Below are positions 9,228 to 18,087 of a stretch of DNA of 64,000 nt, piece by piece. The notes below the pieces were generated by a model that saw nothing but the letters and a program-made list of their open reading frames with translations, ran no database searches and was not told where the DNA came from. The DNA comes from Saccharibacillus kuerlensis DSM 22868 (GTDB taxonomy: Bacteria > Bacillota > Bacilli > Paenibacillales > Paenibacillaceae): contig NZ_KB899278.1 in NCBI RefSeq assembly GCF_000378145.1, positions 186,001-250,000 of the forward strand. The letters are read 5' to 3'. How positions within the stretch are numbered: position 1 is the stretch's first letter; every line of letters begins with the position of its first letter. The position numbers and the translations under genes were made by a program.

Positions 9228-9665
9228 TTAAAATTCGATATCGAAATCGGATAATTTCTCTGCAATTTCTCCGAAGGACTCCTCCGACTGCATATAATAG
9301 CGGTCCCAGTTGTCCCGGCTCCAAATCTCTACCCGGCTGCCTGCGCCGATAACGACGCATTCCTTATCCAACTGCGCGTATTCGCGCAAGTTGGCAGGCA
9401 GATTCGCTCTTCCCTGCTTGTCCCATTCGCACTCCGCTGCACCTGAGAAAAAAAACCGAGTAAAAGCACGTGCATCGGACTTCATCAAAGGCAGGTTATT
9501 CAACTTGCGTTCGAGAATTCCCCATTCCTGCTCAGAGTAAACGAAAAGGCATTGGTCTAGTCCGCGTGTCACAATGCATGCCGTTCCCAATTTCTCGCGA
9601 AACTTGGCCGGCATAATGATGCGGCCCTTGTCGTCGATGTTATGCTTGTATTCGCCCATAAACAT
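9228..9665 (-). CDS. mraZ: transcriptional regulator MraZ
   Basis: DNA-binding regulator of its own mra/dcw operon, built from two SpoVT/AbrB-like repeats. The start at 9665 ([11 protein letters not shown]) matches the conserved family N-terminus and gives 145 residues; an upstream in-frame ATG at 9698 would add 11 atypical residues and bury the GAGGAG ribosome site. The two DxxGR repeats are visible as [13 protein letters not shown] near residue 10 and [13 protein letters not shown] near residue 86. It is the first gene of the division cluster and stands directly behind three boxes that resemble known MraZ targets, which fits autoregulation. Confidence 0.96.
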   Translation of the reverse strand: MFMGEYKHNIDDKGRIIMPAKFREKLGTACIVTRGLDQCLFVYSEQEWGILERKLNNLPLMKSDARAFTRFFFSGAAECEWDKQGRANLPANLREYAQLDKECVVIGAGSRVEIWSRDNWDRYYMQSEESFGEIAEKLSDFDIEF

Positions 9666-9694
9666 CGCAGGACCCACTCCTCGCCTTTTCTCCT

Positions 9695-9722
9695 CCACTT
9701 CATACCACTTTCCACCACCTAC
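9695..9722 (-). promoter_or_regulatory. three MraZ-type boxes at the mraZ promoter
   Basis: On the minus strand GTAGGTGG (9722-9715), GAAAGTGG (9712-9705) and TGAAGTGG (9702-9695) repeat at exactly 10 bases. They overlap and follow the expected transcription start. MraZ of other bacteria binds short direct repeats with a 10-base period (AAAGTG[T/G] in Mollicutes), so autoregulation is inferred. Confidence 0.6.
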
Positions 9723-9725
9723 AGC

Positions 9726-9753
9726 ATAATAGATTCGACGTTCGAAATCAAAG
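9726..9753 (-). promoter_or_regulatory. putative sigma-A promoter of the mra cluster
   Basis: Minus-strand -10 TATTAT (9731-9726) is a good match. The best -35 is weak: CTTTGA at 9753-9748 with 16 bases between. The start site would fall near 9719, right on the first MraZ-type box. Confidence 0.45.
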
Positions 9754-9762
9754 CCCTTCCTT

Positions 9763-9800
9763 AAATTTCACGTTTTTTTGTCGAATTTGACGTTTTTTTT
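9763..9800. repeat. two phased T-rich direct repeats upstream of the mra promoter
   Basis: AATTTCACGTTTTTTT and AATTTGACGTTTTTTTT repeat with a 20-base offset, just upstream of the proposed -35. They may act as an UP-like or bent-DNA element, or simply be a short duplication. Confidence 0.5.
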
Positions 9801-9819
9801 CGGATACTTTTCTTTTTTT

Positions 9820-9868
9820 ATAAAAAAAGACCGTTATTCCCTTATTACAGGAAAAACGGTCTTTTTTC
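9820..9868 (-). terminator. terminator after ahcY
   Basis: AAAGACCG and CGGTCTTT arms with A-run on one side and T-run on the other, 10 bases past the ahcY stop. The symmetry means it could work in both directions, but only the minus strand carries a gene ending here. Confidence 0.85.
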
Positions 9869-9877
9869 TATTCAACT

Positions 9878-11143
9878 TCAAACATTCCAACTTTGCAGGT
9901 ACGTTTTTTGCATTTCGTTCAGCTCGTCGATTTGAATGCCCATGCTTTCCAGCTTATAACGGGCCACTTGTTCGTCCAATTCATAAGGGACTTTGATCAT
10001 GTGGTGTCCAATCGATTCATAATGCTCATTTACATACCGCAGCGACAATGCTTGCAGGGCGAAGGTCATATCCATAATCTCTGCCGGATGACCGTCCGCT
10101 GCGCCCAGGTTGACCAGTCGACCTTCGGCGAGCAGATATATTTTCCGTCCATCCTTGAACTGATACTCTTCGATATTTTTGCGAACCGTACGAATCGCTT
10201 CCGAACGTTCTTCCATATCCGGCTTGCTTACTTCAACATCAAAGTGCCCGGCGTTTGACAAAATCGCTCCATCTTTCATCACATCGAAATGTTCGCCTGC
10301 AATGACTGCCTTGTTGCCTGTAACCGTAATAAAGAAATCGCCGAGTGGTGCTGCTTCAAGCATAGTCATTACCCGGAAGCCTTCCATATGCGCTTCCACC
10401 GCTTTAATCGGATCGATTTCGGTCACAATGACATTGGCCCCGAGTCCGCGTGCACGCATGGCCATTCCTTTGCCGCACCATCCGTAACCGACGACAACTA
10501 CCGTCTTGCCGGCCACAATCAGATTGGTCGTACGCATGATCCCATCCCAAGCCGATTGACCGGTACCGTAACGGTTGTCAAACAACGATTTGCAGAAAGC
10601 ATCGTTAACGCCGATCATCGGCAGCTTCAACGTACCTTCGTTCTCCAGCGAACGCAGCTTGATAATCCCGGTCGTTGTTTCTTCCGCGCCGCCACGAATT
10701 GTTTCCAGTAGATCCGGTCGTTCTCCATGCAGAATGGTAGCCAAGTCGCCACCATCGTCAATAATGAGATCCGGCTTGGCTTCAAGCGCCCGGATGTTCA
10801 GCTCTTTAAGTTCTCCCGGTGCCGGCTGATACTTGGCAAAGACCGTAATGCCGTCCTCTACAAGAGCCGCGCAGACATCGTCTTGTGTAGACAGCGGGTT
10901 GCTTCCTGTAATGGTCACTTCCGCCCCGCCGGCTTGAATTACTTTCGCCAGATAAGCTGTTTTTGCTTCAAGGTGCAGACAGACGGTAACTTTCAATCCT
11001 TTAAAAGGCTGATCCTGTTCGAACTGCTCCCGAATGCGGTTTAATACCGGCATGTGCGCAGATGCCCAATCGATTTTCAGGCGACCTTCCGGTGCAAGAT
11101 TGATATCGGCAATAATACTGTTTTGTTTGGCCAATGAACTCAT
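9878..11143 (-). CDS. ahcY: adenosylhomocysteinase
   Basis: NAD-dependent hydrolase converting S-adenosylhomocysteine to adenosine and homocysteine, removing product inhibition from methyltransferases. At 421 residues it is the short bacterial form. Visible are VCLHLEAKTAYL near residue 55, the DDGGDLAT motif near 128, NDAFCKSLFDNRYGTGQSAWDGI with the catalytic Asp/Asn region near 180, and the NAD loop VVVGYGWCGKGMAMRARGLGANV near 215. The C-terminus lacks the usual DHFRY extension of longer forms. ATG preceded by GGGAGG. It sits between bshC and mraZ, which are normally adjacent in this group, and behind three tandem 19-base repeats. Confidence 0.94.
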   Translation of the reverse strand: MSSLAKQNSIIADINLAPEGRLKIDWASAHMPVLNRIREQFEQDQPFKGLKVTVCLHLEAKTAYLAKVIQAGGAEVTITGSNPLSTQDDVCAALVEDGITVFAKYQPAPGELKELNIRALEAKPDLIIDDGGDLATILHGERPDLLETIRGGAEETTTGIIKLRSLENEGTLKLPMIGVNDAFCKSLFDNRYGTGQSAWDGIMRTTNLIVAGKTVVVVGYGWCGKGMAMRARGLGANVIVTEIDPIKAVEAHMEGFRVMTMLEAAPLGDFFITVTGNKAVIAGEHFDVMKDGAILSNAGHFDVEVSKPDMEERSEAIRTVRKNIEEYQFKDGRKIYLLAEGRLVNLGAADGHPAEIMDMTFALQALSLRYVNEHYESIGHHMIKVPYELDEQVARYKLESMGIQIDELNEMQKTYLQSWNV

Positions 11144-11192
11144 GTAAAAACCTCCCGATCCACTTTTATCATATTGAGCCCTACTCTTTTAC

Positions 11193-11249
11193 GATGTTGG
11201 ATCTTAATAATGATGTTGAATCTTAATGGTGATATTGAATCTTGATCCT
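11193..11249. repeat. three tandem 19-base repeats upstream of ahcY
   Basis: Units at 11193-11211, 11212-11230 and 11231-11249 share GATGTTGAATCTTAATnnn with one to four differences. They end 1 base before the bshC stop codon and lie 50-106 bases before the ahcY start. The 19-base unit is close to two helical turns, so all copies face the same side of the DNA; an operator role is inferred. Confidence 0.85.
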
Positions 11250-11250
11250 A

Positions 11251-12879
11251 TTAGACTTCAACAATACGATGTCTGCCTGTCAGATCCGGATCGATTTTCA
11301 TCAATTCGTCAATCCAATCCAGACCGTAACGGTTCAACATGTAAAAGACGGTATATACGCGCTCCTGTGGACGGTCCAGCGGAAACAGCATTTTGTAAAT
11401 ACGATCCCATCTGCGGAGTTCCGCTTCGTTTTGTCTGGCAATGGTCTGTTTCGTCTTTTCCTGCAAAAAAGTTATCTGATCGACGATTTTTTCACGGTTC
11501 TTCATGCCCAAGTTCGCAAGACCGGATTGCAGTTCTCCCAGCCGTTCGATTAACGGTGCGTAAAGTTGTTCGAACTCTGCCTTCGTCTGCTCGAACATTC
11601 CGTCCATGCCGAGTTTATCCTGCTGAATTAACCAGGCTTCTTTCCGGCTTTCGAACCGTTCCATCACATCTTCAAACGTAAGGCCATAAAACTCCATGTT
11701 CTTTTTCGTCGAAGGGTCGAGCACCGTAAAGGACATCCGCGGAAGTAGAATCGGCATCTGCATGCCCGCAGCCTCGAATCCATCCTTTGTTCCTGCCCAA
11801 TAAGCGATTTCCCCAAGTCCCAATACCGCCTGCAGAACCGGGAATAGGTAATCCTGCATCAACGGCCGTGTCAACACATTGTTGCTGAAGCACTCTGGAC
11901 ATCGCTCCAAACGTTCAAGGAGCTCCTCCTTGGTCAGAATGACCATACCCCGACGATCGACAAACTTTCCGTCCTGTTTATACAGCAGCAGCCGCTGCCC
12001 TTCATGAATATAGAAAAGGTTGGCAGCACCCTCTACTGCTTGGGCCTGCTGCTCGTAACCGGCATCTTCGATTCTTTCGGCGGCTTGCAGATAAGCTTGC
12101 TCGAACTTGTCGTTTTGCTCGATCAGACGTTCAAACATCGGACGTTCCACTTTGCGAAGTTCCGGATCTGCCGAATCGACAAGAACAAGACCATAACGGC
12201 CGAACAGTCTTCCGATCAGACGGGCAAACCCTTCGCTCAGGCTGGTGGATTGAGGAAGTTCACTGCGAAGCATCCCTATCAGCTCCGCTTTGAACTCCGA
12301 ATCGGCAAGCTCCAACTCCAGCTCCGCAATCACTTCTTCCCACTTTTCGGTCGGTACTTCTACAGCGCTGACTGATGATTTGCCATCATGCCAAGATTCC
12401 ATTCGAAGTCGGCGCACTTCAAGGTCATGCGTTAATACGTAAGTATGATCCGCTTCATCCCAATCATGGTCTTCGCCTGCGATCCAGAAGATTGGTACAA
12501 CTTCCCGACCCAGGTCTTTGGAAGCGAGCCTCGCGGCATGAACAATTGTCGCCGCCTTGTATACGACAAGAAGGGAACCGGTAAACAATCCGCTCTGCTG
12601 TCCGCCTACGACAACCAACGTCTGTTTGTCTTTCAACTTCTCCAGCGATTCCCGAACGGACGCATAATCGTTATATCGAGCATTGTAAGACGTCAGTACC
12701 CGAACCAATTCCTGGCGGTCGGCCTGCGGTCGGTTCGGAGCATCCAGCCATTCGGCCCGGCGCCTAAGCGAGTGCCCATCTTGTAAATCGTATTCGTATA
12801 ATTCATGCGAGTGCTGCCCGCGCACATAATCTTCTCCCAAGGCCGAACCCTTGCGAATCACCTGTGGAATGACATTCAT
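11251..12879 (-). CDS. bshC: bacillithiol biosynthesis cysteine-adding enzyme
   Basis: Putative last enzyme of bacillithiol synthesis, adding cysteine to glucosaminyl-malate. From the ATG at 12879, with AGGAGG eleven bases upstream, the product is 542 residues, equal to the B. subtilis YllA/BshC length. An upstream start at 12951 adds 24 basic residues that look non-native. Family features include VVGGQQSGLFTGSLLVVYKA near residue 95 and FWIAGEDHDWDE near 135, followed by a long coiled-coil segment near 390-470. Bacillithiol is the main low-molecular-weight thiol of Bacillales, so its presence supports the taxonomic call. Confidence 0.94.
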   Translation of the reverse strand: MNVIPQVIRKGSALGEDYVRGQHSHELYEYDLQDGHSLRRRAEWLDAPNRPQADRQELVRVLTSYNARYNDYASVRESLEKLKDKQTLVVVGGQQSGLFTGSLLVVYKAATIVHAARLASKDLGREVVPIFWIAGEDHDWDEADHTYVLTHDLEVRRLRMESWHDGKSSVSAVEVPTEKWEEVIAELELELADSEFKAELIGMLRSELPQSTSLSEGFARLIGRLFGRYGLVLVDSADPELRKVERPMFERLIEQNDKFEQAYLQAAERIEDAGYEQQAQAVEGAANLFYIHEGQRLLLYKQDGKFVDRRGMVILTKEELLERLERCPECFSNNVLTRPLMQDYLFPVLQAVLGLGEIAYWAGTKDGFEAAGMQMPILLPRMSFTVLDPSTKKNMEFYGLTFEDVMERFESRKEAWLIQQDKLGMDGMFEQTKAEFEQLYAPLIERLGELQSGLANLGMKNREKIVDQITFLQEKTKQTIARQNEAELRRWDRIYKMLFPLDRPQERVYTVFYMLNRYGLDWIDELMKIDPDLTGRHRIVEV

Positions 12880-12984
12880 GTCTGGCCTTGCCTCCTGTCT
12901 CTGTCTCCTTAAACCCTTCTTGATTGTACCCAATCGTCCTCGCATCGTCAAAACAACTTTCTACCACTCCGGTATAAAGTCATA

Positions 12985-13045
12985 CTTCAAAAAAGCAAAA
13001 GACCGCCTTTCCTAGCGGCCTGCGCTGCGGAAAGACGGTTTGTTT
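12985..13045 (-). terminator. terminator of the opp operon
   Basis: On the minus strand ACCGTCTTTCC and GGAAAGGCGGT pair across a GC-rich inner hairpin and are followed by CTTTTGCTTTTTT. It lies about 40 bases past the oppF stop. Confidence 0.8.
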
Positions 13046-13083
13046 CTCCTCCAGAAGATGGAGAGAATGACTTGCTAAACGAC

Positions 13084-14025
13084 TCAGTAAGGTGTAGCGA
13101 CCCAGTGTCCTGGAGAAACTTCAACCAACGTCGTCTCTTCGGTTTTTTCGTCTGCCGAACGGATTGGACCTCCGCCTTCAGCCGACAGCAAAATCCGCTT
13201 TTTCTGCGCTTCGACTTCCGGATCCGGAACTGGAATCGCGGACAGCAGCGACTTGGTATACGGATGAATCGGATTGCTGTACAGCTCTTCGCTGTCTGCC
13301 AATTCGACCATTTTGCCCAGATACATAACCGCAACACGGTCACTGATGTGTTTGACCATCGACAGATCGTGTGCAATAAACAAGTAGGTCAGACCAAGAC
13401 GCTCCTGCAGTTCCTGCAGCAGGTTAACGACCTGCGCCTGGATCGACACGTCGAGTGCCGAGATCGGCTCGTCACAGATAATGAATTTCGGATTAACTGC
13501 AAGCGCGCGGGCAATCCCGATACGCTGACGCTGACCACCTGAGAATTCATGCGGATAACGCGTTGCGTGATCGGTGTTCAGACCAACCAAGTCCAACAAC
13601 TCTTCGATACGCTTTTTGCGTTCTCCTCTGCTGCCGGCCATATTGTGGATATCCAATGCTTCGCCAATAATATCCGATACCGTAAAGCGTGGATTCAGGG
13701 AAGCATACGGATCCTGGAAAATCATCTGCATATCACGGCGCATGGCCTTCATCTTGTTTGGAGGCAGCTTGTAGATATCTGTTCCGTTAACACGTACGCT
13801 GCCTGCAGTCGGCTCATAGAGCCGCAAAATGGTACGGCCGGCTGTGGACTTACCGCAGCCCGACTCGCCTACCATGCCCAGCGTTTCGCCTTCGCGGATA
13901 AAGAAATTCAAGTTATCCACCGCTTTGAGCACTTTCCCGTTTCCTACATTAAAATATTTTTTCAGCCCCTCGACTTCGATCAGATTCTTTCCTGTCATTG
14001 CTCCCATGGCTGACGCCTCCTTCAC
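13084..14025 (-). CDS. oppF: oligopeptide ABC transporter ATP-binding protein, OppF type
   Basis: Cytoplasmic ATPase subunit energising peptide import. 313 residues with Walker [10 protein letters not shown] near 58, Q-loop [13 protein letters not shown] near 103, signature [16 protein letters not shown] near 159, Walker [16 protein letters not shown] near 182 and H-loop FIAHDLS near 215. The C-terminal VSPGHWVA segment is the oligopeptide-binding-protein-dependent extension. Peptide importers normally carry two different ATPases, OppD and OppF; only this OppF-like one is found after oppC. The alternative start GTG/ATG choices near 14010 cannot be excluded. Confidence 0.92.
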   Translation of the reverse strand: MKEASAMGAMTGKNLIEVEGLKKYFNVGNGKVLKAVDNLNFFIREGETLGMVGESGCGKSTAGRTILRLYEPTAGSVRVNGTDIYKLPPNKMKAMRRDMQMIFQDPYASLNPRFTVSDIIGEALDIHNMAGSRGERKKRIEELLDLVGLNTDHATRYPHEFSGGQRQRIGIARALAVNPKFIICDEPISALDVSIQAQVVNLLQELQERLGLTYLFIAHDLSMVKHISDRVAVMYLGKMVELADSEELYSNPIHPYTKSLLSAIPVPDPEVEAQKKRILLSAEGGGPIRSADEKTEETTLVEVSPGHWVATPY

Positions 14026-14040
14026 TGTTGAATCTGCGGA

Positions 14041-15006
14041 TTATTTATTTTTAAGCGACGGGTCAAGCGCATCGCGCAAACCATCTCCGAGCAAGTTGAA
14101 TGCCAGCATGATTACGCTGATCAGAACTGCCGGGAACAGCATCCGCCAAGGATAGTACATCCAGCCGGTAAGGGCATTTTCGACCATCGAACCGAGCGAG
14201 GAAATCGGAGCCTGTACGCCGAGACCGAGGAAGCTCAAGAAAGATTCTGCGAAAATAGCGCTTGGAACCGACAGTGTCAGGGTAACAATAATTGGACCGC
14301 TCGCATTCGGCAGCAGGTGACGGAACAACAGTCGGCCTGTACCTGCGCCCATCGAACGCGATGCCAATACGTACTCGCGGTTTTTCAATTTCATGATTTC
14401 GCCGCGGACAATCCATGACATGTTAATCCAGCCTGTGATGGTCAGAGCCAGGATGATCGTACCCAAGCTTGGCTCGAACACAACCAGCAGCAGGATCGTA
14501 ACAAGCAGGTAAGGAATTGCGTACAGAATTTCGGAAAATTTGTTCATGATCGTGTCGACGCGGCCGCCGAAGTAGCCCATGATGCCGCCGTAGATTACGC
14601 CGATCAGCAGGTCGATCAGCGCCGCTGCCACACCTACGATCAAAGAGATTCTTGCGCCCGACCATGTTCTGACAAACATATCACGGCCCAGATCATCCGT
14701 TCCGAACCAGTGCAGCGAGGAAGGCGGCTGGTTAGTTGCCAGCAGGTCGTTCGTTTGGTAATCGTAACCGTGTACCCAATAAGAAATCATTGGTGCAAAG
14801 ATCGAAGCAAGAATGATCAGCACCAAAGCCATCAGACCGCTCATTGCAACTTTGTTGCTGCGCAGACGTTCCCATGTATCGCGCCAAGCCGTAAGGCTTT
14901 CGCGCTTAATCACTTCGGATTCGCGCTCGTTAATATTGACTGGCTCAAAGTCAGCCGCCGTCAAAGCGGGCATAGGCTGCTTGTTCGCCTTATTTTCATT
15001 CGCCAC
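14041..15006 (-). CDS. oppC: oligopeptide ABC transporter permease
   Basis: Second membrane subunit of the peptide importer. 321 residues; a long polar N-terminal region (1-48) precedes the first membrane span (about 50-75), then five further spans. The binding-protein-dependent transport signature lies near residues 213-240 (MGAGTGRLLFRHLLPN), which contacts the ATPase. The N-terminal motif FVRTWSGARISLIVGV is typical for OppC/DppC. It begins 4 bases after oppB stops and is followed after 15 bases by oppF. Confidence 0.95.
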   Translation of the reverse strand: MANENKANKQPMPALTAADFEPVNINERESEVIKRESLTAWRDTWERLRSNKVAMSGLMALVLIILASIFAPMISYWVHGYDYQTNDLLATNQPPSSLHWFGTDDLGRDMFVRTWSGARISLIVGVAAALIDLLIGVIYGGIMGYFGGRVDTIMNKFSEILYAIPYLLVTILLLVVFEPSLGTIILALTITGWINMSWIVRGEIMKLKNREYVLASRSMGAGTGRLLFRHLLPNASGPIIVTLTLSVPSAIFAESFLSFLGLGVQAPISSLGSMVENALTGWMYYPWRMLFPAVLISVIMLAFNLLGDGLRDALDPSLKNK

Positions 15007-15010
15007 TTGA

Positions 15011-15943
15011 TTAGCCCTCCTTGCCCGATGTCAGTTTGATACGCGGGTCGACGAGTACGTAAACGATATCGGTAATGAACCGAGCGGCCATCAAAATGAT
15101 ACCGTAGAACAGCGTAATACCCATAATCATCGTATAATCGCGGTTTGAGATACTTTCAACGAACACCTTACCAATGCCGCCGATGCCGAAGATTCGTTCA
15201 ACAACAACCGAACCGGTAATGATGTTAGCCGTCATCGGTCCCACATAAGTAACAACCGGCAGAATACCGTTGCGAATAACGTGCTTCCAGAGAATTGCCG
15301 GCCACTTCAGGCCTTTGGCCTTCGCCGTTTTGATGTAATCAGCATGCAGAACTTCCAGCATGCTCGAACGAGTCAGACGGGCGATATAAGCGATTGGTCC
15401 TGCCGACAATGCGATAACCGGCAGTACATAACCAAGTGGCGTGCGAAGCCCCGTGATCGGAAATATCCCAGCCTTAAGACCAAGTGAGTATTGAAGCAGC
15501 GAAGCAAGTACAAAGCTCGGTACCGCTATACCAATGACCGCTATGATCATAACGGCGCTGTCTATAAACTTCCTATGATACAAAGCCGCCATTAACCCCA
15601 GCGTCACGCCGACAATAATTGATACAACAACGGCGATGAGACCCAGTCTCAATGATACGCCGAATGTTTGACCAACAATAGAAGAAACTTCCTGATTTAG
15701 TTTTTTCATCGAAATCCCCAGATCACCTTGAACAATATTACCAAGGTAATTCACATACTGAGTCAATATAGGTTTATCCAAACCGTATTGAGCATCCAAG
15801 CGGGCCCGAATTGCAGCCGGAATTTCTTTTTCGGACATAAACGGATCGCCCGGAATTGCTTTCATCAAGAAAAATGTCGCTGTTATCAGAATAAACAGCG
15901 AGAGCAGCGTATATATAAGTTTACTGGTTATATAGCGTGCCAT
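15011..15943 (-). CDS. oppB: oligopeptide ABC transporter permease
   Basis: First membrane subunit of the peptide importer. 310 residues with six membrane spans, the first at about 9-30, followed by FMSEKEIPAAIRARLDAQYGLDKP, a conserved OppB/DppB segment. The coupling-helix signature (TAKAKGLKWPAILWKHVIRN) lies around residues 197-215. It starts 213 bases after oppA, behind an intergenic hairpin, so it is probably expressed at a lower level than the binding protein. Confidence 0.95.
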   Translation of the reverse strand: MARYITSKLIYTLLSLFILITATFFLMKAIPGDPFMSEKEIPAAIRARLDAQYGLDKPILTQYVNYLGNIVQGDLGISMKKLNQEVSSIVGQTFGVSLRLGLIAVVVSIIVGVTLGLMAALYHRKFIDSAVMIIAVIGIAVPSFVLASLLQYSLGLKAGIFPITGLRTPLGYVLPVIALSAGPIAYIARLTRSSMLEVLHADYIKTAKAKGLKWPAILWKHVIRNGILPVVTYVGPMTANIITGSVVVERIFGIGGIGKVFVESISNRDYTMIMGITLFYGIILMAARFITDIVYVLVDPRIKLTSGKEG

Positions 15944-16073
15944 CTGCGAACCTCTCCCCCTTCATTCTTATAAAACTGGTTAAGCTAATTAGTTATATAT
16001 AGTTGCACATTCATTATTTTCAACCCTATTTACTAGTTAAACCAGAGCAAAAATGGAAGTTTTGCGAACATGC

Positions 16074-16125
16074 AAAAAAATCGGGATATATATGGGAATC
16101 CACATATATCCCGAGCCTTTATTTA
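16074..16125 (-). terminator. intra-operon terminator between oppA and oppB
   Basis: On the minus strand CGGGATATATGTG and the pairing CATATATATCCCG arm form a long AT-rich stem followed by seven T. Placed right after oppA, it would let the binding protein be made in excess over the membrane and ATPase subunits. Confidence 0.85.
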
Positions 16126-16156
16126 ACTTAAGTCATTCTCACCAGACCGTTTGATC

Positions 16157-17884
16157 TTAGTGTTCTTCCAGGTAAGCGCGAGTGAAGTCGATTGCGCCGG
16201 AGAAGTCAGTCGTTACGCCTTTAAGGTAAGGCTTTGTAAGCGATGCTTGTGTGTAGTAGTAAACAGGCATGATAACCATGTTTTCTTGAATCAGCAGTTT
16301 TTCAGCATCAGCCATGTCCTGCATACGTTTTTCCAGATCATTACCGCCTTTGTAGGCTTCTTCGATCAGTTTGTCGTATGCTGGATCTGCATAACCAGTG
16401 TTGTTGTTGCCGCCACCGCTAACAAACATGTCCATGTAAGTCATCGGATCGTTGTAATCGGCAGACCAACCTGCACGAGCGATTTGGAAGTTACCCGTTT
16501 TTCTACTTTCTAGGAATACGGACCACTCTTCGTTTCTCGTTTGAATTTCTACACCAAGATTTTTCTTCCACATATCAGCTACAGCCAGAGCCAGCTTTTG
16601 GTGGTTTTCACTTGTGTTGTACAGCAGGGTAATCGGAGGAAGCGTTGTATATCCTTCTTCCTTCATGCCTTCTTCAAGCAGCTGTTTAGCTTGTGCTGCA
16701 TCTTCTTTGAAATATTCGCTATCCGGATGCATATCGCGGAACGATTGACCGTTCAGACCCGCGATCGATGTTGGTACGAAACCGTATGCCGGAGTTTGGG
16801 AAGCTTTCGTTACATTGTCGATGAGCGATTGACGATCGATCGACATTGCGAATGCCTTACGAATTTTTTCATTGTTGAACGGCTCAACTTCAGTGTTGAA
16901 CTCGTAGTAGTATGTCGAAGCAATGTTTGTAAGCTTGAACTCGTCTGCCAGCTGCTGCGAAAGCGGCTGAATTTGGTCGGTTGGAATTTCACCGGTAGGT
17001 GCGCCAGCATAGTCGATTTCGCCGCCTTGGTACTTAGCAGTTTCTGTCGCGCCGCTGTTTACAATCGTAGCTGTAATGTTGCTCAGCTTGATGTTATCCG
17101 CATCCCAGTAGTTTTCGTTTTTCGTCCAGCCCATTTCGGAACCAGAAGTCCAGCTCGTCATTGTGAACGGTCCGTTTACAACCATCGATTCTGGCTTCGT
17201 TGCCCAAGCATTGTTGCCTTCCACCGTCGATTGGTGAACCGGATACAATGTGTAGAACGAAGTCAGACCCAGGAAGTAAGGAGTTGGGTTCGTCAGCTTA
17301 ACTTCCAGCGTTTTTTCATCAACAGCTTTTACTCCTACAGTGGAGAAGTCAGTTGTTTCGCCAGTGTTGTAAGCTTCAGCACCTTCAATGTAGTACAACT
17401 GGTAAGCATATACTGGAGCCGGAACAGTTTCCGGGTTCAGCACGCGCTGCCAAGCGTATACGAAATCGTTGGCTGTTACAGGATCGCCGTTACTCCAAGT
17501 TGCGCCTTCACGCATTTTGAAAGTGTACGTCAGACCGTCTTCGGAAACATCCCAGCTCTCGGCAGCGCCTGGAACCGGATTGCCTTCTGCATCGATTGTT
17601 GCAAGGCCTTCATACATGAAACGCAGCGCAGTGTTGGACTGGCTGTCTTGAGCCTGTGCCGGATCAAGCGTCGGCGGCTCAGCCGTAAGGTTAAGGCTTA
17701 GAGTCTGATCAGCTGCCAGGTTGGCATCGGTAGCGGCCGGCTCGGAAGCATTTCCGTTGTCAGTCGTACCCGGAGCGGTCGCAGCCGAATCCGTATTTGT
17801 CTCGTTGGCGCTTCCGCAGCCTGCGAGTACTGTGCCGATTACAAGAACCAGCGTGAGAAGCAACATCCAGCTTTTCTTTTTCAT
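16157..17884 (-). CDS. oppA: oligopeptide-binding lipoprotein
   Basis: Extracytoplasmic peptide-binding protein (SBP family 5). 575 residues. The signal peptide has a basic start (MKKKSW), a hydrophobic core and the lipobox LAGC with the lipidated cysteine at residue 22, then an Ala/Thr/Asn-rich linker to about residue 60. The family signature region YEGLATIDAEGNPVPGAAESW lies near 90 and TFKMREGATWSNGDPVTANDF near 116. It heads the opp operon; a TATAAT-like -10 is present near 17925-17930 on the minus strand, but no convincing -35 was found. Confidence 0.96.
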   Translation of the reverse strand: MKKKSWMLLLTLVLVIGTVLAGCGSANETNTDSAATAPGTTDNGNASEPAATDANLAADQTLSLNLTAEPPTLDPAQAQDSQSNTALRFMYEGLATIDAEGNPVPGAAESWDVSEDGLTYTFKMREGATWSNGDPVTANDFVYAWQRVLNPETVPAPVYAYQLYYIEGAEAYNTGETTDFSTVGVKAVDEKTLEVKLTNPTPYFLGLTSFYTLYPVHQSTVEGNNAWATKPESMVVNGPFTMTSWTSGSEMGWTKNENYWDADNIKLSNITATIVNSGATETAKYQGGEIDYAGAPTGEIPTDQIQPLSQQLADEFKLTNIASTYYYEFNTEVEPFNNEKIRKAFAMSIDRQSLIDNVTKASQTPAYGFVPTSIAGLNGQSFRDMHPDSEYFKEDAAQAKQLLEEGMKEEGYTTLPPITLLYNTSENHQKLALAVADMWKKNLGVEIQTRNEEWSVFLESRKTGNFQIARAGWSADYNDPMTYMDMFVSGGGNNNTGYADPAYDKLIEEAYKGGNDLEKRMQDMADAEKLLIQENMVIMPVYYYTQASLTKPYLKGVTTDFSGAIDFTRAYLEEH

Positions 17885-18087
17885 CCTGCAGCTTTCCCCC
17901 TAGAAAAGATTAATTTTTTTATTGATTATAACCCTCACCGCAAAAAAAATCTATAACCTTTTTTCAGAATCTTACGCTTTTTTTCAAATTGTACTCGCTT
18001 TCTGTCACATTTTCTGTCTCAAACCCTGATATTTCGGCAAAAAAAATAAAATTTCTTTCGTATTTTTTTAATATGTATCATTTCATG

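Noticed and set aside
11144-11250. SAM or SAH riboswitch in front of ahcY
   Set aside because: No conserved core of these riboswitches is present; only the 19-base repeats are seen.
16541-17701. Long plus-strand open frame of 386 codons opposite oppA
   Set aside because: It mirrors the codon phase of oppA, has no ribosome site and no recognisable domain; oppA itself is certain.
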